A DNA stretch of 64,000 nt from Bradyrhizobium sp. Gha (GTDB lineage Bacteria; Pseudomonadota; Alphaproteobacteria; Rhizobiales; Xanthobacteraceae): contig NZ_FOQM01000008.1 of NCBI RefSeq assembly GCF_900113735.1, forward strand, positions 1-64,000, written 5' to 3'. Positions 55,613-63,809 of the stretch are shown piece after piece. How positions within the stretch are numbered: the first letter of the stretch is position 1; each line of letters opens with the position of its first letter. A model generated the notes under the pieces. The model had not been told where the DNA came from. It did not search any database and was given only the letters and a program-made list of their open reading frames with translations. The position numbers and the translations under genes are program-made.

Positions 55613-58323
55613 AGCCCTCTCGAAGCAGCGCCGCCGCCGAGAAACTTGAGACTAGGACCGACGTGGCTGTCGCCATCCTTCAGGGTCTGGATCCCGCTGG
55701 GCGCCACGATCTCGCAGCTATCGACCCTCATCTGCCAAAGAACCATCCCGACTATATCGAAGCTGCAACCTTTTCGGCATCCCAACGCGACGCAGTGATT
55801 GCGTGGATTGAGACCCGACAGGGTAAAAAGAATATCTACACGTCCGTCAATCAAGCGCGGGCCGAAGCACCCAAATCAAAGAAGCTCTTCAAAAAAGACA
55901 TTGGCACCATCCGTGCGGTGGTGGTCGACCTCGATACCAAGAAGGTGAAAGGGGGCGACCCTTCGGGCGCGAACTTCCGACAGGAGCGCGCGCGGTTGCT
56001 CGAGGTCATCACTCGCGTCGCCAGCGCAGATTGCTCGCCGACGTTGGTCGTCGATAGTGGCGGCGGATATCAAGCCTGGTGGCAGTTGGCAGAGCGCCTG
56101 CCGGCAACGCCCGAAAACGTCGAGCTGGTCGAGGGCATAGGCCGAACGCTAAGGGACAGATACGGCGGCGATTCGGTTCAGAACGTCGATCGCATCATGC
56201 GCCTGCCGGGCACCATCAACGTTCCCGATGCGGATAAGGCCGCACAGGGTCGGCCCCCGGCGCTCGCCAGCGTCCTACCGCTGAGCACGGGCCTTCCGGT
56301 CACCCTCGAAGCGCTGCGCGCTTGGGCGCCTCCCACTGCCGCGCCCGCCAAGCGCGACCCTAAGCTGCCCGACATCGACCTACCCGAGGTCGACCATTAC
56401 GACGACCTCCCGAGCGCGCTGCGCCAGAAGTTTGAGGCCGCGCGCAACAAAGATCCCGTGCTCGATAAGCTGTGGGCCGGGACGCCGGCGCCAGAGCAAA
56501 ACGACGTCTCGCCATCCGGATACGCTTTCGCGCTGGCCGGCCGCCTCGGCCGCGCCGGCGGCTTTACCGCCACCGATTTCGGAGCCTTGCTTGCCGTATG
56601 GGCTCATCGCACCGAAAAGGAACTGGACGCGCGCTACATTGCGAGGGCCTGGGCCAACAACACAAGCACTGCCGGGGCGTCAGGTTTCGACAGCGTGACG
56701 ATCGCCGAGCCCAAAGCGAAGCCCAGTGACACGGCGCCCGATGCGCCGGCGGCGGAATGGGGCGAGCCTGCCGACGTCTGGATGGACGAGACCAATCCGC
56801 CGGACCTGCCGTTGGGCGTGGTGCCTGCGATCATCGAAGCGGCCGCCCGCGATGATGCGCGCCGGCTCTGCATTGAACCGGGCGCGTCCGCGGCCGCGCG
56901 TATCGTGGCGCTGGGCTCCCTGGTGCCGGCCGGCAATCAAATGCAGATGCGCCAGCACGACACCGGATGGACAGTGAGGCCGGTGCTGTGGATGGGCCTA
57001 TTCGGGCCGCCGGGCAGCAACAAATCGGCGACGCTGAAGTATGCCATGGCACCGGTGAACGAGATCGAGAGCGACGCTGCCAAGCGCTACGCGAAAGAGA
57101 AACGTGCGCACGATGCCAAGCAGGCCCAGCTCGCTAAGTCGGGACCGGCAATAGGTCAAGCCGATGGCCGCGCCGAAATTATCGCGCCCGACTTTGAGGA
57201 GACCACGCGCGAGCCGATTTTCCGTCGCAAGCTGGTGGAGGATGCGACCACCGAAAAGCTTGTGGCGCTCCTCGATCAGAACCCCGACGGCCTGCTGTAT
57301 TTCGGTGATGAACTCGCCGGCCTGTTCGGTGGAATGGACGCCTACCGCGCGAAGGGCGGCAAGGATCGGCCGATCTGGCTCAAGTTCAAGGATGGTGCCG
57401 CCGTCACCGTCGACCGCATGGGCCGCGACTCGATCCACGTCCCGGTCGGCGCCGTCTCGGTCCTGGGCGGCATGCAGCCGGCCAAAATCAAGGCGCTCAG
57501 TGCCGGGCTTACCGACGACGGCATGCTGCAGCGGCTCTTGCCGGTCATCATCAAGAAACTGCCAGACGATGAAGATCCCGATATCGCACCTGATGACGAT
57601 GTGGCCGACGCGGTGCATCGGGTTGCGCGTAGCCTGGTGGACTCGGGCGCTGGCAGGCGGTTCCGGTTTACGATCGAGGGTGACCGCGAACGGCGCCAAC
57701 TCGAATCCTTTGTGAAGCGGGAAATGGCGCTGCCGAAAGCGTCCGCCAGTTTTGCGCAGTGGCTGGAAAAGCTCCCGAACGAGTTCGGGCGACTCGCCTT
57801 GGTGTTTCACTTCGTCGAATGGTACGCGCGGCCGGAGGCGGCTCTAGGTATTGATTCGGAGCCGGCCGAGCTGGTGTCCGGCGAGACTGCCCGGCGGGCG
57901 CGGCGATTCCTTGAGGAGTTCGCCCACCCGCATGCCGCAGTTTTCTATAATCACGTCCTGGGCGCGTCGCAGATTGAGGAGCACGCGCGCTGGGTTGCCG
58001 GCTACATCGTCGCTCGCGGGCTGGCGTCCATCACGGAACGGGACGTTTATAAAAATTACTCGGCCTTCAAGGGACAGGACACGCGTGGCGATCTCACCAA
58101 CACCATGCGCGACCTCGAGCTAAACGACTGGCTCCGCCCGACGAAGTTCACCGGCGGCCGGCCGACACATTGGGCCGTCAATCCGGCGGTGCACGTAGCA
58201 TTCGCCGAACGGGGCCTGAGCGAGCGGGAAAGGCGGTCCAAGGCGATGGACGCGATCGCACAAGCCGGGGCGCTGCGGCGTGGCAGAGACAAAGGCCTGT
58301 CGGGCACGGCTGCACCAAACTAA
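55609..58323 (+). CDS. Primase-helicase (DUF3987-like)
   Basis: The 904-residue protein combines an N-terminal primase-like part (VVVDLDTKK, VVDSGGGYQAWWQL, DRIMRLPGTIN) with a central DUF3987 ATPase/helicase-like domain carrying the P-loop GPPGSNKS (residues 466-473, Lys472) and FGDELAGLFGG further on. Such proteins replicate prophages and satellites. The ATG at 55609 overlaps the previous gene. The longer frame beginning at 55423 is antisense-like and unconserved. Confidence 0.88.
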   Translation: MKPSRSSAAAEKLETRTDVAVAILQGLDPAGRHDLAAIDPHLPKNHPDYIEAATFSASQRDAVIAWIETRQGKKNIYTSVNQARAEAPKSKKLFKKDIGTIRAVVVDLDTKKVKGGDPSGANFRQERARLLEVITRVASADCSPTLVVDSGGGYQAWWQLAERLPATPENVELVEGIGRTLRDRYGGDSVQNVDRIMRLPGTINVPDADKAAQGRPPALASVLPLSTGLPVTLEALRAWAPPTAAPAKRDPKLPDIDLPEVDHYDDLPSALRQKFEAARNKDPVLDKLWAGTPAPEQNDVSPSGYAFALAGRLGRAGGFTATDFGALLAVWAHRTEKELDARYIARAWANNTSTAGASGFDSVTIAEPKAKPSDTAPDAPAAEWGEPADVWMDETNPPDLPLGVVPAIIEAAARDDARRLCIEPGASAAARIVALGSLVPAGNQMQMRQHDTGWTVRPVLWMGLFGPPGSNKSATLKYAMAPVNEIESDAAKRYAKEKRAHDAKQAQLAKSGPAIGQADGRAEIIAPDFEETTREPIFRRKLVEDATTEKLVALLDQNPDGLLYFGDELAGLFGGMDAYRAKGGKDRPIWLKFKDGAAVTVDRMGRDSIHVPVGAVSVLGGMQPAKIKALSAGLTDDGMLQRLLPVIIKKLPDDEDPDIAPDDDVADAVHRVARSLVDSGAGRRFRFTIEGDRERRQLESFVKREMALPKASASFAQWLEKLPNEFGRLALVFHFVEWYARPEAALGIDSEPAELVSGETARRARRFLEEFAHPHAAVFYNHVLGASQIEEHARWVAGYIVARGLASITERDVYKNYSAFKGQDTRGDLTNTMRDLELNDWLRPTKFTGGRPTHWAVNPAVHVAFAERGLSERERRSKAMDAIAQAGALRRGRDKGLSGTAAPN

Positions 58324-58353
58324 GGGGCTGGCCCCATGAAGCCAGATCAGTGC

Positions 58354-58812
58354 TCAGTGATCCAGCGCCAGCGTGAAGTCTGCACGCTGGCGCGGTTCGA
58401 ATTCCGCTTCGTACTTCGCAAGCTGTGCTTCGTATTCGCGGCGGAAGGTCGGCGCGGCAGCGTTATCGACATAAATCATGAAGTCTGCCGCAAGGTTCAT
58501 CGTCGCAAGCTGCCGAAGCACGGTCACTCCTTCCACGATGACGGGCAAATTGCGGTCCAGGCGGATTTGGATGATGCGCTGGATTTCGCCGGTGCGATAT
58601 CGGTACAGCCCTTCGCCTTCGAACAAGAAGTGATCTGTTTCGACTAGCGACACGTTGAACCACCACGCCAGAAACCTGCCGAGCGTAGTTTTTCCTGAAC
58701 CTGGGCGGCCGTCGATGGCGATTATCTTTGGCGGCAGGTTGTAAAGCACCGGGGCGAGCGCAGCGACGACGGGCATGTATTCTTCGTCGTGTCCGTTCTT
58801 GCTGGCGTTCAT
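58354..58812 (-). CDS. P-loop nucleoside/zeta-like kinase
   Basis: The 152-residue protein has a Walker A GRPGSGKTT (residues 35-43), an acidic VETDHF near 57-62 and a VIVEGVTVL strand (91-99) like uridine kinases, CMP kinases or zeta toxins. The substrate is unknown. Its ATG overlaps the stop of the nucleotidyltransferase gene (ATGA), so the two are translationally coupled. It lies opposite in direction to the phage genes. Confidence 0.78.
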   Translation of the reverse strand: MNASKNGHDEEYMPVVAALAPVLYNLPPKIIAIDGRPGSGKTTLGRFLAWWFNVSLVETDHFLFEGEGLYRYRTGEIQRIIQIRLDRNLPVIVEGVTVLRQLATMNLAADFMIYVDNAAAPTFRREYEAQLAKYEAEFEPRQRADFTLALDH

Positions 58813-59288
58813 CGTTCCTCCAATCGCGCCAAATCCGCCTCATGCTTTGCGCGGCTCGGATCGTCTTGGGCAATCGCAAATCGTTTCATAGCGATTAAGT
58901 CATCACGACAGGCGACACGAACGGCCATGCCACCAAGTGTTGCCGGAACTGATTTCTCGAACATGTCTGCAAAACTGGTGGCGCGTGGCGTCAGCACATC
59001 AAGGTAATAGTGCAGATGCTTGACCGGGAGTTGAACGCCCGGCCTGGCGAGCGCCGTATCCGGATGTTGGAAATTGATGTGGCTCGCCGCAAGTACGGCA
59101 ATGAATTTTCTTACGTTTTCCGTAGTGGGATCGATCACGATATCCAGATCATCCACCGCACCTGTAGGCCGGCAGCCGTGCGCCGCAACCGCCGCGCCCC
59201 CTACGATTAGGAATGCAACGCCGCTGGCGTCGAGCAGTTGGACAAATTCCGTGTTCCCGCCGTTGGCGATAATTTCTGGTAGCGACAT
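58809..59288 (-). CDS. MNT/AbiEii-like nucleotidyltransferase
   Basis: The 159-residue protein shows the minimal nucleotidyltransferase signature FLIVGGAAVAAHG (residues 27-38) followed by the DxD pair Asp47-x-Asp49 in GAVDDLDIVID, and the C-terminal RDDLIAMKRFAIAQDD typical of AbiEii/DUF6036-type proteins. ATG at 59288; the longer frame is antisense to the repeat region. It is the upstream gene of a two-gene unit with the P-loop kinase and could be a toxin-like enzyme. Confidence 0.78.
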   Translation of the reverse strand: MSLPEIIANGGNTEFVQLLDASGVAFLIVGGAAVAAHGCRPTGAVDDLDIVIDPTTENVRKFIAVLAASHINFQHPDTALARPGVQLPVKHLHYYLDVLTPRATSFADMFEKSVPATLGGMAVRVACRDDLIAMKRFAIAQDDPSRAKHEADLARLEER

Positions 59289-59328
59289 GGGTTCGGCACC
59301 TGAATTCGGAAATCCACACGCGATGTGT

Positions 59329-59354
59329 CGCGCGCAAGAGACAGTGGAGACAAA
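59329..59354 (+). repeat. 26-bp repeat, copy 1 (direct)
   Basis: CGCGCGCAAGAGACAGTGGA followed by GACAAA. It is identical to copy 3 at 59483-59508. Confidence 0.9.
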
Positions 59355-59385
59355 GAGCCCAAGGGCGGCCTTTAGTGTGCTAAAA

Positions 59386-59411
59386 TTTGTCTCCGGAGTC
59401 TCTTGCGCGCG
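59386..59411 (-). repeat. 26-bp repeat, copy 2 (inverted, 3 mismatches)
   Basis: TTTGTCTCC-GGA-GTCTCTTGCGCGCG on the plus strand is the complement of the other copies except in the central three bases (GGA for ACT). Confidence 0.9.
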
Positions 59412-59482
59412 CGGCTGTAGAATCGCCTTTCTCCCCTTTTTATATTCTAGTGCTGTCTCTGCCGTCCTTTCCGTCCTAACCG

Positions 59483-59508
59483 CGCGCGCAAGAGACAGTG
59501 GAGACAAA
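59483..59508 (+). repeat. 26-bp repeat, copy 3 (direct)
   Basis: Identical over 26 bases to copy 1. The spacing between copies is 31 and 71 bases. Confidence 0.9.
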
Positions 59509-59594
59509 TCCTTGCCCCTTGGGCAGAAGGACCCTCAAACGTAGAAAACCCGCCACGCTCTGGAGCGCAGCGGGTTCGCTTGAACGGGCGGAGG

Positions 59595-59861
59595 TTACGC
59601 CGACGCAGCGACCTTTTTGCGCGACCGGCGCTTGTTCGAATTGCCAGCGCTATCTTCCTGGAATTCAGCCATCAACTCGGCGAACCGCACGGCCAGCGCC
59701 ATTGGCACGCAAGCATCGATCAGGACAAGATCGCCGCCCCCGGGCTGGATCATGTCAAAGCTGAATGGCGCCCGCGGTTCGAGCGCGCGGTTCGCTTCCT
59801 GATCTTCTGCCGGCGTTGCCGTCATGTGGTTCTTTCGGCCAAACGGAATGACGTTCGTCAT
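59595..59861 (-). CDS. Small element protein, unknown function
   Basis: The 88-residue protein begins MTNVIPFGRKNHMT, has an acidic middle and a basic tail (NKRRSRKKVAASA). A GGAAAGG-like site lies about 11 bases upstream of the ATG. No family was recognised. It reads in the same direction as the nucleotidyltransferase-kinase pair and upstream of it, across the repeats. Confidence 0.55.
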   Translation of the reverse strand: MTNVIPFGRKNHMTATPAEDQEANRALEPRAPFSFDMIQPGGGDLVLIDACVPMALAVRFAELMAEFQEDSAGNSNKRRSRKKVAASA

Positions 59862-60691
59862 CTGCTACACCTTTCCGCTTTTCAGGCGGGCTAGAGTTCT
59901 GATTCCCCGGCGTGAAAAAGACCAGGCGTAGATGGTCCGCGACGTACCTTTAGACCCCGTCGGATCCTGGACATACGTACGTGCCACCGGGACTTTTGAT
60001 GTTCGAAACTACGCCTTGCAGGTTTTCAGCCTGTAGTGAGAGGATGCGCGCCAAATCGCGTATTGTCAACGTAAGCTATTGATTTTGTTGATCTTCTCTC
60101 AGTTCTCTACACGCCCCATCCAAACAAAATGCGACACAACTCAATCCGTTGCCGCCGGTTTGGCGGCCGAAAATATTTTGCCAATCTCGACAAAACTCTC
60201 AGCTGTCGCTCAGGGCTCAACAGCGGATTCATGCGGCGAAATGGCTGGCTATGCTCGAACGCGTTGAAGGAAACCGCACGTCTGTCAGGCGACAACACCC
60301 GGCGCCGCTTGTGCGGGCGCGCCGGCTTGAATTGCGAGAAACCCTATCGAATGGCCGGTTACGCTTGGCGACCATCGAGCGCAGCGCATTGCCCGAGCAT
60401 CTGCGAGCGCCACAGCGTCAGCTCCAGGCCGCTATGGATGCCCGTCTCGTCGGCATAGAAGGCCCCCTGGGCAGCCTTGGGGCTTCAGACGAGTGAAAGC
60501 CCGCCCAAGGCGCATGGGCGCGCCAGGGGCCGCGATTTTGCCCATACGGAAAACCTCGAGCGAATTCCTCGGCAGGTGCCGTTGGAAGCGCTCAACAAAA
60601 TCGGACGCCGCGTCCTATACCAAAAATAGTTGATTTCCGTATATGTCGGACTTAACGCTGGCGCTCAGGGTTTTCACCAGGGAGGCGGATC
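59862..60691. other. Long region with no supported gene
   Basis: The 830 bases before the serine recombinase show open frames (one from 60149 to 60496) that may be coding but have no ribosome site or recognisable domain. A GCCGCC/GGCGGC hairpin is at 60151-60167 and CATACGTACGTG lies near 59970-59985. It could hold a recombination site, promoters, or a decayed gene. Confidence 0.45.
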
Positions 60692-61276
60692 ATGAAGAAA
60701 GTCGCGATCTATCTGCGAGTGAGTACAGACGCCCAAACGACGGACAATCAACGCCGCGAGCTGGAAGCGGTAGCGAAGCGGTCGGGCTGGCAAATCGTCC
60801 GAGTGTACGAAGATGCCGGCATCAGCGGCGCCAAGGGGCGAGACAAGCGCCCCGGACTCGACGCCATGATGAAAGCCGTGAACGCGAAAGAATTCGAGAT
60901 GGTTGCTGCCTGGTCGGTCGACCGGCTGGGCAGATCCCTGACGGACCTGTTGGCTATCCTGCAGGCGCTGCGGGAAAAGAACGTCGACCTGTTTCTGCAT
61001 CAACAGGGACTCGACACGTCGACCACTGCCGGCCGCGCCATGTTCCAGATGCTAGGCGTGTTTGCTGAATTCGAGCGCGGCATCATCCGGGAGCGCGTCA
61101 ATGCCGGGCTTGCGCGCGCCAGGGAGCGCGGGACCGTGCTTGGCCGCCGCCGCACCGATCCTGCGGTCGAGAAGCGCATCCGCAGCCTTCGCGCGAAGGG
61201 TATGGGCATTCTCAAGATTGGCCGGACGCTTGGCGTCGGAACGAGCGTCGTGCAGCGAGTGGTCGACGCGGGGTAG
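60692..61276 (+). CDS. Serine recombinase (resolvase/invertase)
   Basis: The 194-residue protein has the catalytic serine at residue 11 in YLRVSTDAQ, the DRLGRSLTDLL and FAEFERGIIRERVNAGLARARERG segments of the Hin/Gin/Tn3-resolvase class and a short C-terminal HTH (GILKIGRTLGVGTSVVQRVV). The ATG at 60692 has GGAGG at 60681-60685. It may invert or resolve DNA near the tail-fibre gene 950 bases downstream. Confidence 0.93.
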   Translation: MKKVAIYLRVSTDAQTTDNQRRELEAVAKRSGWQIVRVYEDAGISGAKGRDKRPGLDAMMKAVNAKEFEMVAAWSVDRLGRSLTDLLAILQALREKNVDLFLHQQGLDTSTTAGRAMFQMLGVFAEFERGIIRERVNAGLARARERGTVLGRRRTDPAVEKRIRSLRAKGMGILKIGRTLGVGTSVVQRVVDAG

Positions 61277-61307
61277 ACTAAGCAGTGGACGAATCGACGC
61301 ATCGACC

Positions 61308-61349
61308 GTAGTTGCGGCGCCAATGTAGCGCCAACGGTCGCGCAACTAC
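61308..61349. repeat. Inverted and direct repeat after the serine recombinase
   Basis: GTAGTTGCG (61308-61316) and CGCAACTAC (61341-61349) are perfect inverted arms; between them GCGCCAA occurs twice. It starts 31 bases after the recombinase stop and could be its recombination site. Confidence 0.5.
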
Positions 61350-61576
61350 CTGAGCCGCTTGGATAGTTAGAGCCTACATCAGGCTACATGCCAGAAGCAG
61401 CGGCCTTGCGCGGCGCGTGGTTACTGCCTTAGCCATTGTGGCGAGGCCACGCGCTCGATGGGCTCAGCCCCAGGGGCGGCATCCCACCCCCCGGCACCCC
61501 CCCGGAAGCTCTAGGGGAAACCTCCGGCAGCCGCCTCCGCTAGTGCGCGATTTTTTGAAATTTCGGGGTCAACGCG

Positions 61577-62104
61577 ATGGATCCGAGAATCTACGAACGC
61601 CTGTGGGACGAGACCGTCGAAGCGTACGATCCGACCGTGCTGCGCACGCGCCGACACAAGCATCCGATTGTCGAGAAGTGGCTGGCAGACGATGCGCGCG
61701 GGAGCGATCCCGCGTTCAACACGCTGTATTTCCTGTACCGGCCATATTTCCGGAAGCCGGTGCGCCGGCGGCGGCTGCGATTTCTGAACACCCTGATGTG
61801 GGTGCTCAAGAGCGAAGGTTTCACGATCGAGGCCGACGACAAAAACATCATCGTGGGGCACGGCTCGCACCGGACCAAATTCAAGGTTTTCGAAGGTGGG
61901 GAGCAAGCGAAGCGCGCAGCGTCGATGTCGTTTCAGAAACTAAACGGCCGGCTCAGTTGCCAGATCGAGGCGAAGCTACCCGAAGGCATCGAAACGAGAT
62001 GGGAAGACGATTTTCCTGCTCGGCGATTGGAGGACAGCATCCCGAACATCATCGCGAGCTTCACGGTTTGGGCATTTGAACGGAAGCGCAGCGCGCGAGG
62101 TTAA
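61577..62104 (+). CDS. Element protein of unknown function
   Basis: The 175-residue protein is basic at its middle (YFRKPVRRRRLRFLNTLMWVLKSEGFTIEADDKNIIVGHG) and contains no recognised domain. ATG at 61577, ten bases after TCGGGG. A C-rich stretch (about 61488-61504) lies upstream. It sits between the serine recombinase and the tail-collar gene. Confidence 0.6.
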   Translation: MDPRIYERLWDETVEAYDPTVLRTRRHKHPIVEKWLADDARGSDPAFNTLYFLYRPYFRKPVRRRRLRFLNTLMWVLKSEGFTIEADDKNIIVGHGSHRTKFKVFEGGEQAKRAASMSFQKLNGRLSCQIEAKLPEGIETRWEDDFPARRLEDSIPNIIASFTVWAFERKRSARG

Positions 62105-62228
62105 CCGACAACAAAGTCGGGTTGAGTTTGATGAAGGCGTTGCCGTTTGGGCTCTTTTGCGATACTCTATCCTCACTGGCTGATCACAAGTCGCTTCGCC
62201 GGCGGCGTACCTCTCTTGAGGATGCCCC

Positions 62229-63797
62229 GTGTCTCAGCCTCCGGCCTACAATCGATCGTTCAGCTTCTCAAATTTCCAGGCGCAGAACCCCACTGCGGCG
62301 CTGCCCGGCTCGCAAGTCGATATCGAGCTAAACAACGTCAAAGCCACCCTCGACGCGACGCGAGCAAACCTGGCGCAGATTCAGCGCGACGACGGTGGAC
62401 TGAAAAATGGGACCGTCACCTTCGATGCGTTGTCGCCCGCGCTGCAGACTGCAGGGCTGGCTCCTGCGTTGCCCTGGGTGACTGCGACAGCCTACGGCGT
62501 CAATGCGAGCGTGACACACGGCAGCGCCTTCTATCGGTGCCTTGCCGCACACACTTCCGGAGTCTTCGCAACCGATCTCGCTGCGGGAAACTGGGTGCTC
62601 ATCGTCGACTTCTCGACGATTGCGCTTGTAGCCGCCAGCATGATCGCCGTCACACCCTCCGGCACGCTCACCAGCAACGTTCAGACTTCGCTGCAAGCGC
62701 TTGATACCGGCAAGGCGCCGTTGTCTCACACACAGCCGTCCTCCACCATTTCCGACAGCACTGCCGCAGGGCGTGCGCTGCTGACTGCGGCCGATGCCAC
62801 TGCGCAGAACGCGCTTTTGGGTACCTCGCTATTGGGTTTTCAGGCCGGCGACATCAAAGAGACCGCCTGTCTGACCCTTCAGTCCGGCTGGTACTGGTGC
62901 GACGGCTCGGCCAAGAGCCGGGTAACGGACGTCAATCTCTTCAACGCCATCACGATCCAGCAAACCGGCACGCTGGTGTCGGGATCGGCGGTTGTGACCG
63001 GGCTTACGGACACGACCAACGGCGGCTACACGCCGATCTCTCCCGGCATGCAATTGAGCGGCACCGGCATCACGAACGGGACAAGGGTTCAGTCCGTCGA
63101 TTCTGCCACTCAAGTCACGTTGAGCGCGCCGGCGACCATCTCTGGTACGTCACCCCTGGTCTTTGCGCCGTACGGCATAGGCGACGGCTCCACGACGTTC
63201 AATATTCCAAATCGCGCGTACATTGGCGTCGGTCGTGACAACGCCAGCGGCAGCGCCGCGAACGTTACGCAGGTCTCGACCACCATCAGCACGACTTCGG
63301 GCAGCCAGACGGCCACCGTGACGTCTGCGGCAGGGCTGTTCGTTGGCATGTACGTGTCGACGAAGAACATCCAGTCGAACGCCAAAATTATTGGCATCAG
63401 CGGCACCACGATCACCTTTGATACCGCGGCGTCGGCAACGGCGGGCGGTGTCTCCGCACGATTTTCGCCATTGATAGACGCTCAGACCTTGGGCGCGGTC
63501 GGTGGCGAACTCAGCCACGTCAACTCCGTTGCCGAAATGGCTGCGCACAATCACGTCGCGCACAGCGTAGACTTGGGTCACGTTCACAACACTCAAATCC
63601 CGTTGCAAGGCGACACCGGCACGCATGTCGCCAACAAAGTCAGATTCGGCTCTAACGACACCGGGGCGACGGTGCTCAACGTCTCCACTGATGTCGCCTC
63701 TGCGAACCTTGTGACGAGTATCGACAACACCGGAGGCGGCCTCGCACACAACAACATGCCGAAAACGATCGTCATGAACTACATCATCAAACGCTAA
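62229..63797 (+). CDS. Phage tail fibre/collar protein
   Basis: The 522-residue protein opens with an N-terminal segment and a carbohydrate-module-like stretch (PWVTATAYGVNASVTHGSAFYRCLAAHTSG, about residues 82-111), then a tail collar domain: SGWYWCDGSAKSR (219-231) and GIGDGSTTFNIPN (316-328), interrupted by an insert, followed by HNHVAHSVDLGHVHN and the typical ending NNMPKTIVMNYIIKR. Start GTG at 62229 after GAGGATGCCCC. It probably binds host surface sugars. Confidence 0.85.
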   Translation: MSQPPAYNRSFSFSNFQAQNPTAALPGSQVDIELNNVKATLDATRANLAQIQRDDGGLKNGTVTFDALSPALQTAGLAPALPWVTATAYGVNASVTHGSAFYRCLAAHTSGVFATDLAAGNWVLIVDFSTIALVAASMIAVTPSGTLTSNVQTSLQALDTGKAPLSHTQPSSTISDSTAAGRALLTAADATAQNALLGTSLLGFQAGDIKETACLTLQSGWYWCDGSAKSRVTDVNLFNAITIQQTGTLVSGSAVVTGLTDTTNGGYTPISPGMQLSGTGITNGTRVQSVDSATQVTLSAPATISGTSPLVFAPYGIGDGSTTFNIPNRAYIGVGRDNASGSAANVTQVSTTISTTSGSQTATVTSAAGLFVGMYVSTKNIQSNAKIIGISGTTITFDTAASATAGGVSARFSPLIDAQTLGAVGGELSHVNSVAEMAAHNHVAHSVDLGHVHNTQIPLQGDTGTHVANKVRFGSNDTGATVLNVSTDVASANLVTSIDNTGGGLAHNNMPKTIVMNYIIKR

Positions 63798-63809
63798 GGA
63801 GGACACACA

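Larger units (their letters stand above)
59289..59594. other. Repeat-bearing intergenic region
   Basis: These 306 bases between the nucleotidyltransferase and the next small minus-strand gene hold three 26-bp repeat copies in alternating orientation and a TTTTTATATTCTAG stretch (59437-59450). No gene is seen. It likely carries the promoter of the minus-strand pair. Confidence 0.6.

Noticed and set aside
59329..59508. CRISPR array
   Set aside because: Only three repeats, one inverted, with unequal spacers (31 and 71 bases) and no cas genes nearby.
60149..60496. 115-residue open frame in the long gap before the serine recombinase
   Set aside because: No ribosome site, overlapping frames of similar length and no domain, so it is not called as a gene; it is mentioned in the region entry.
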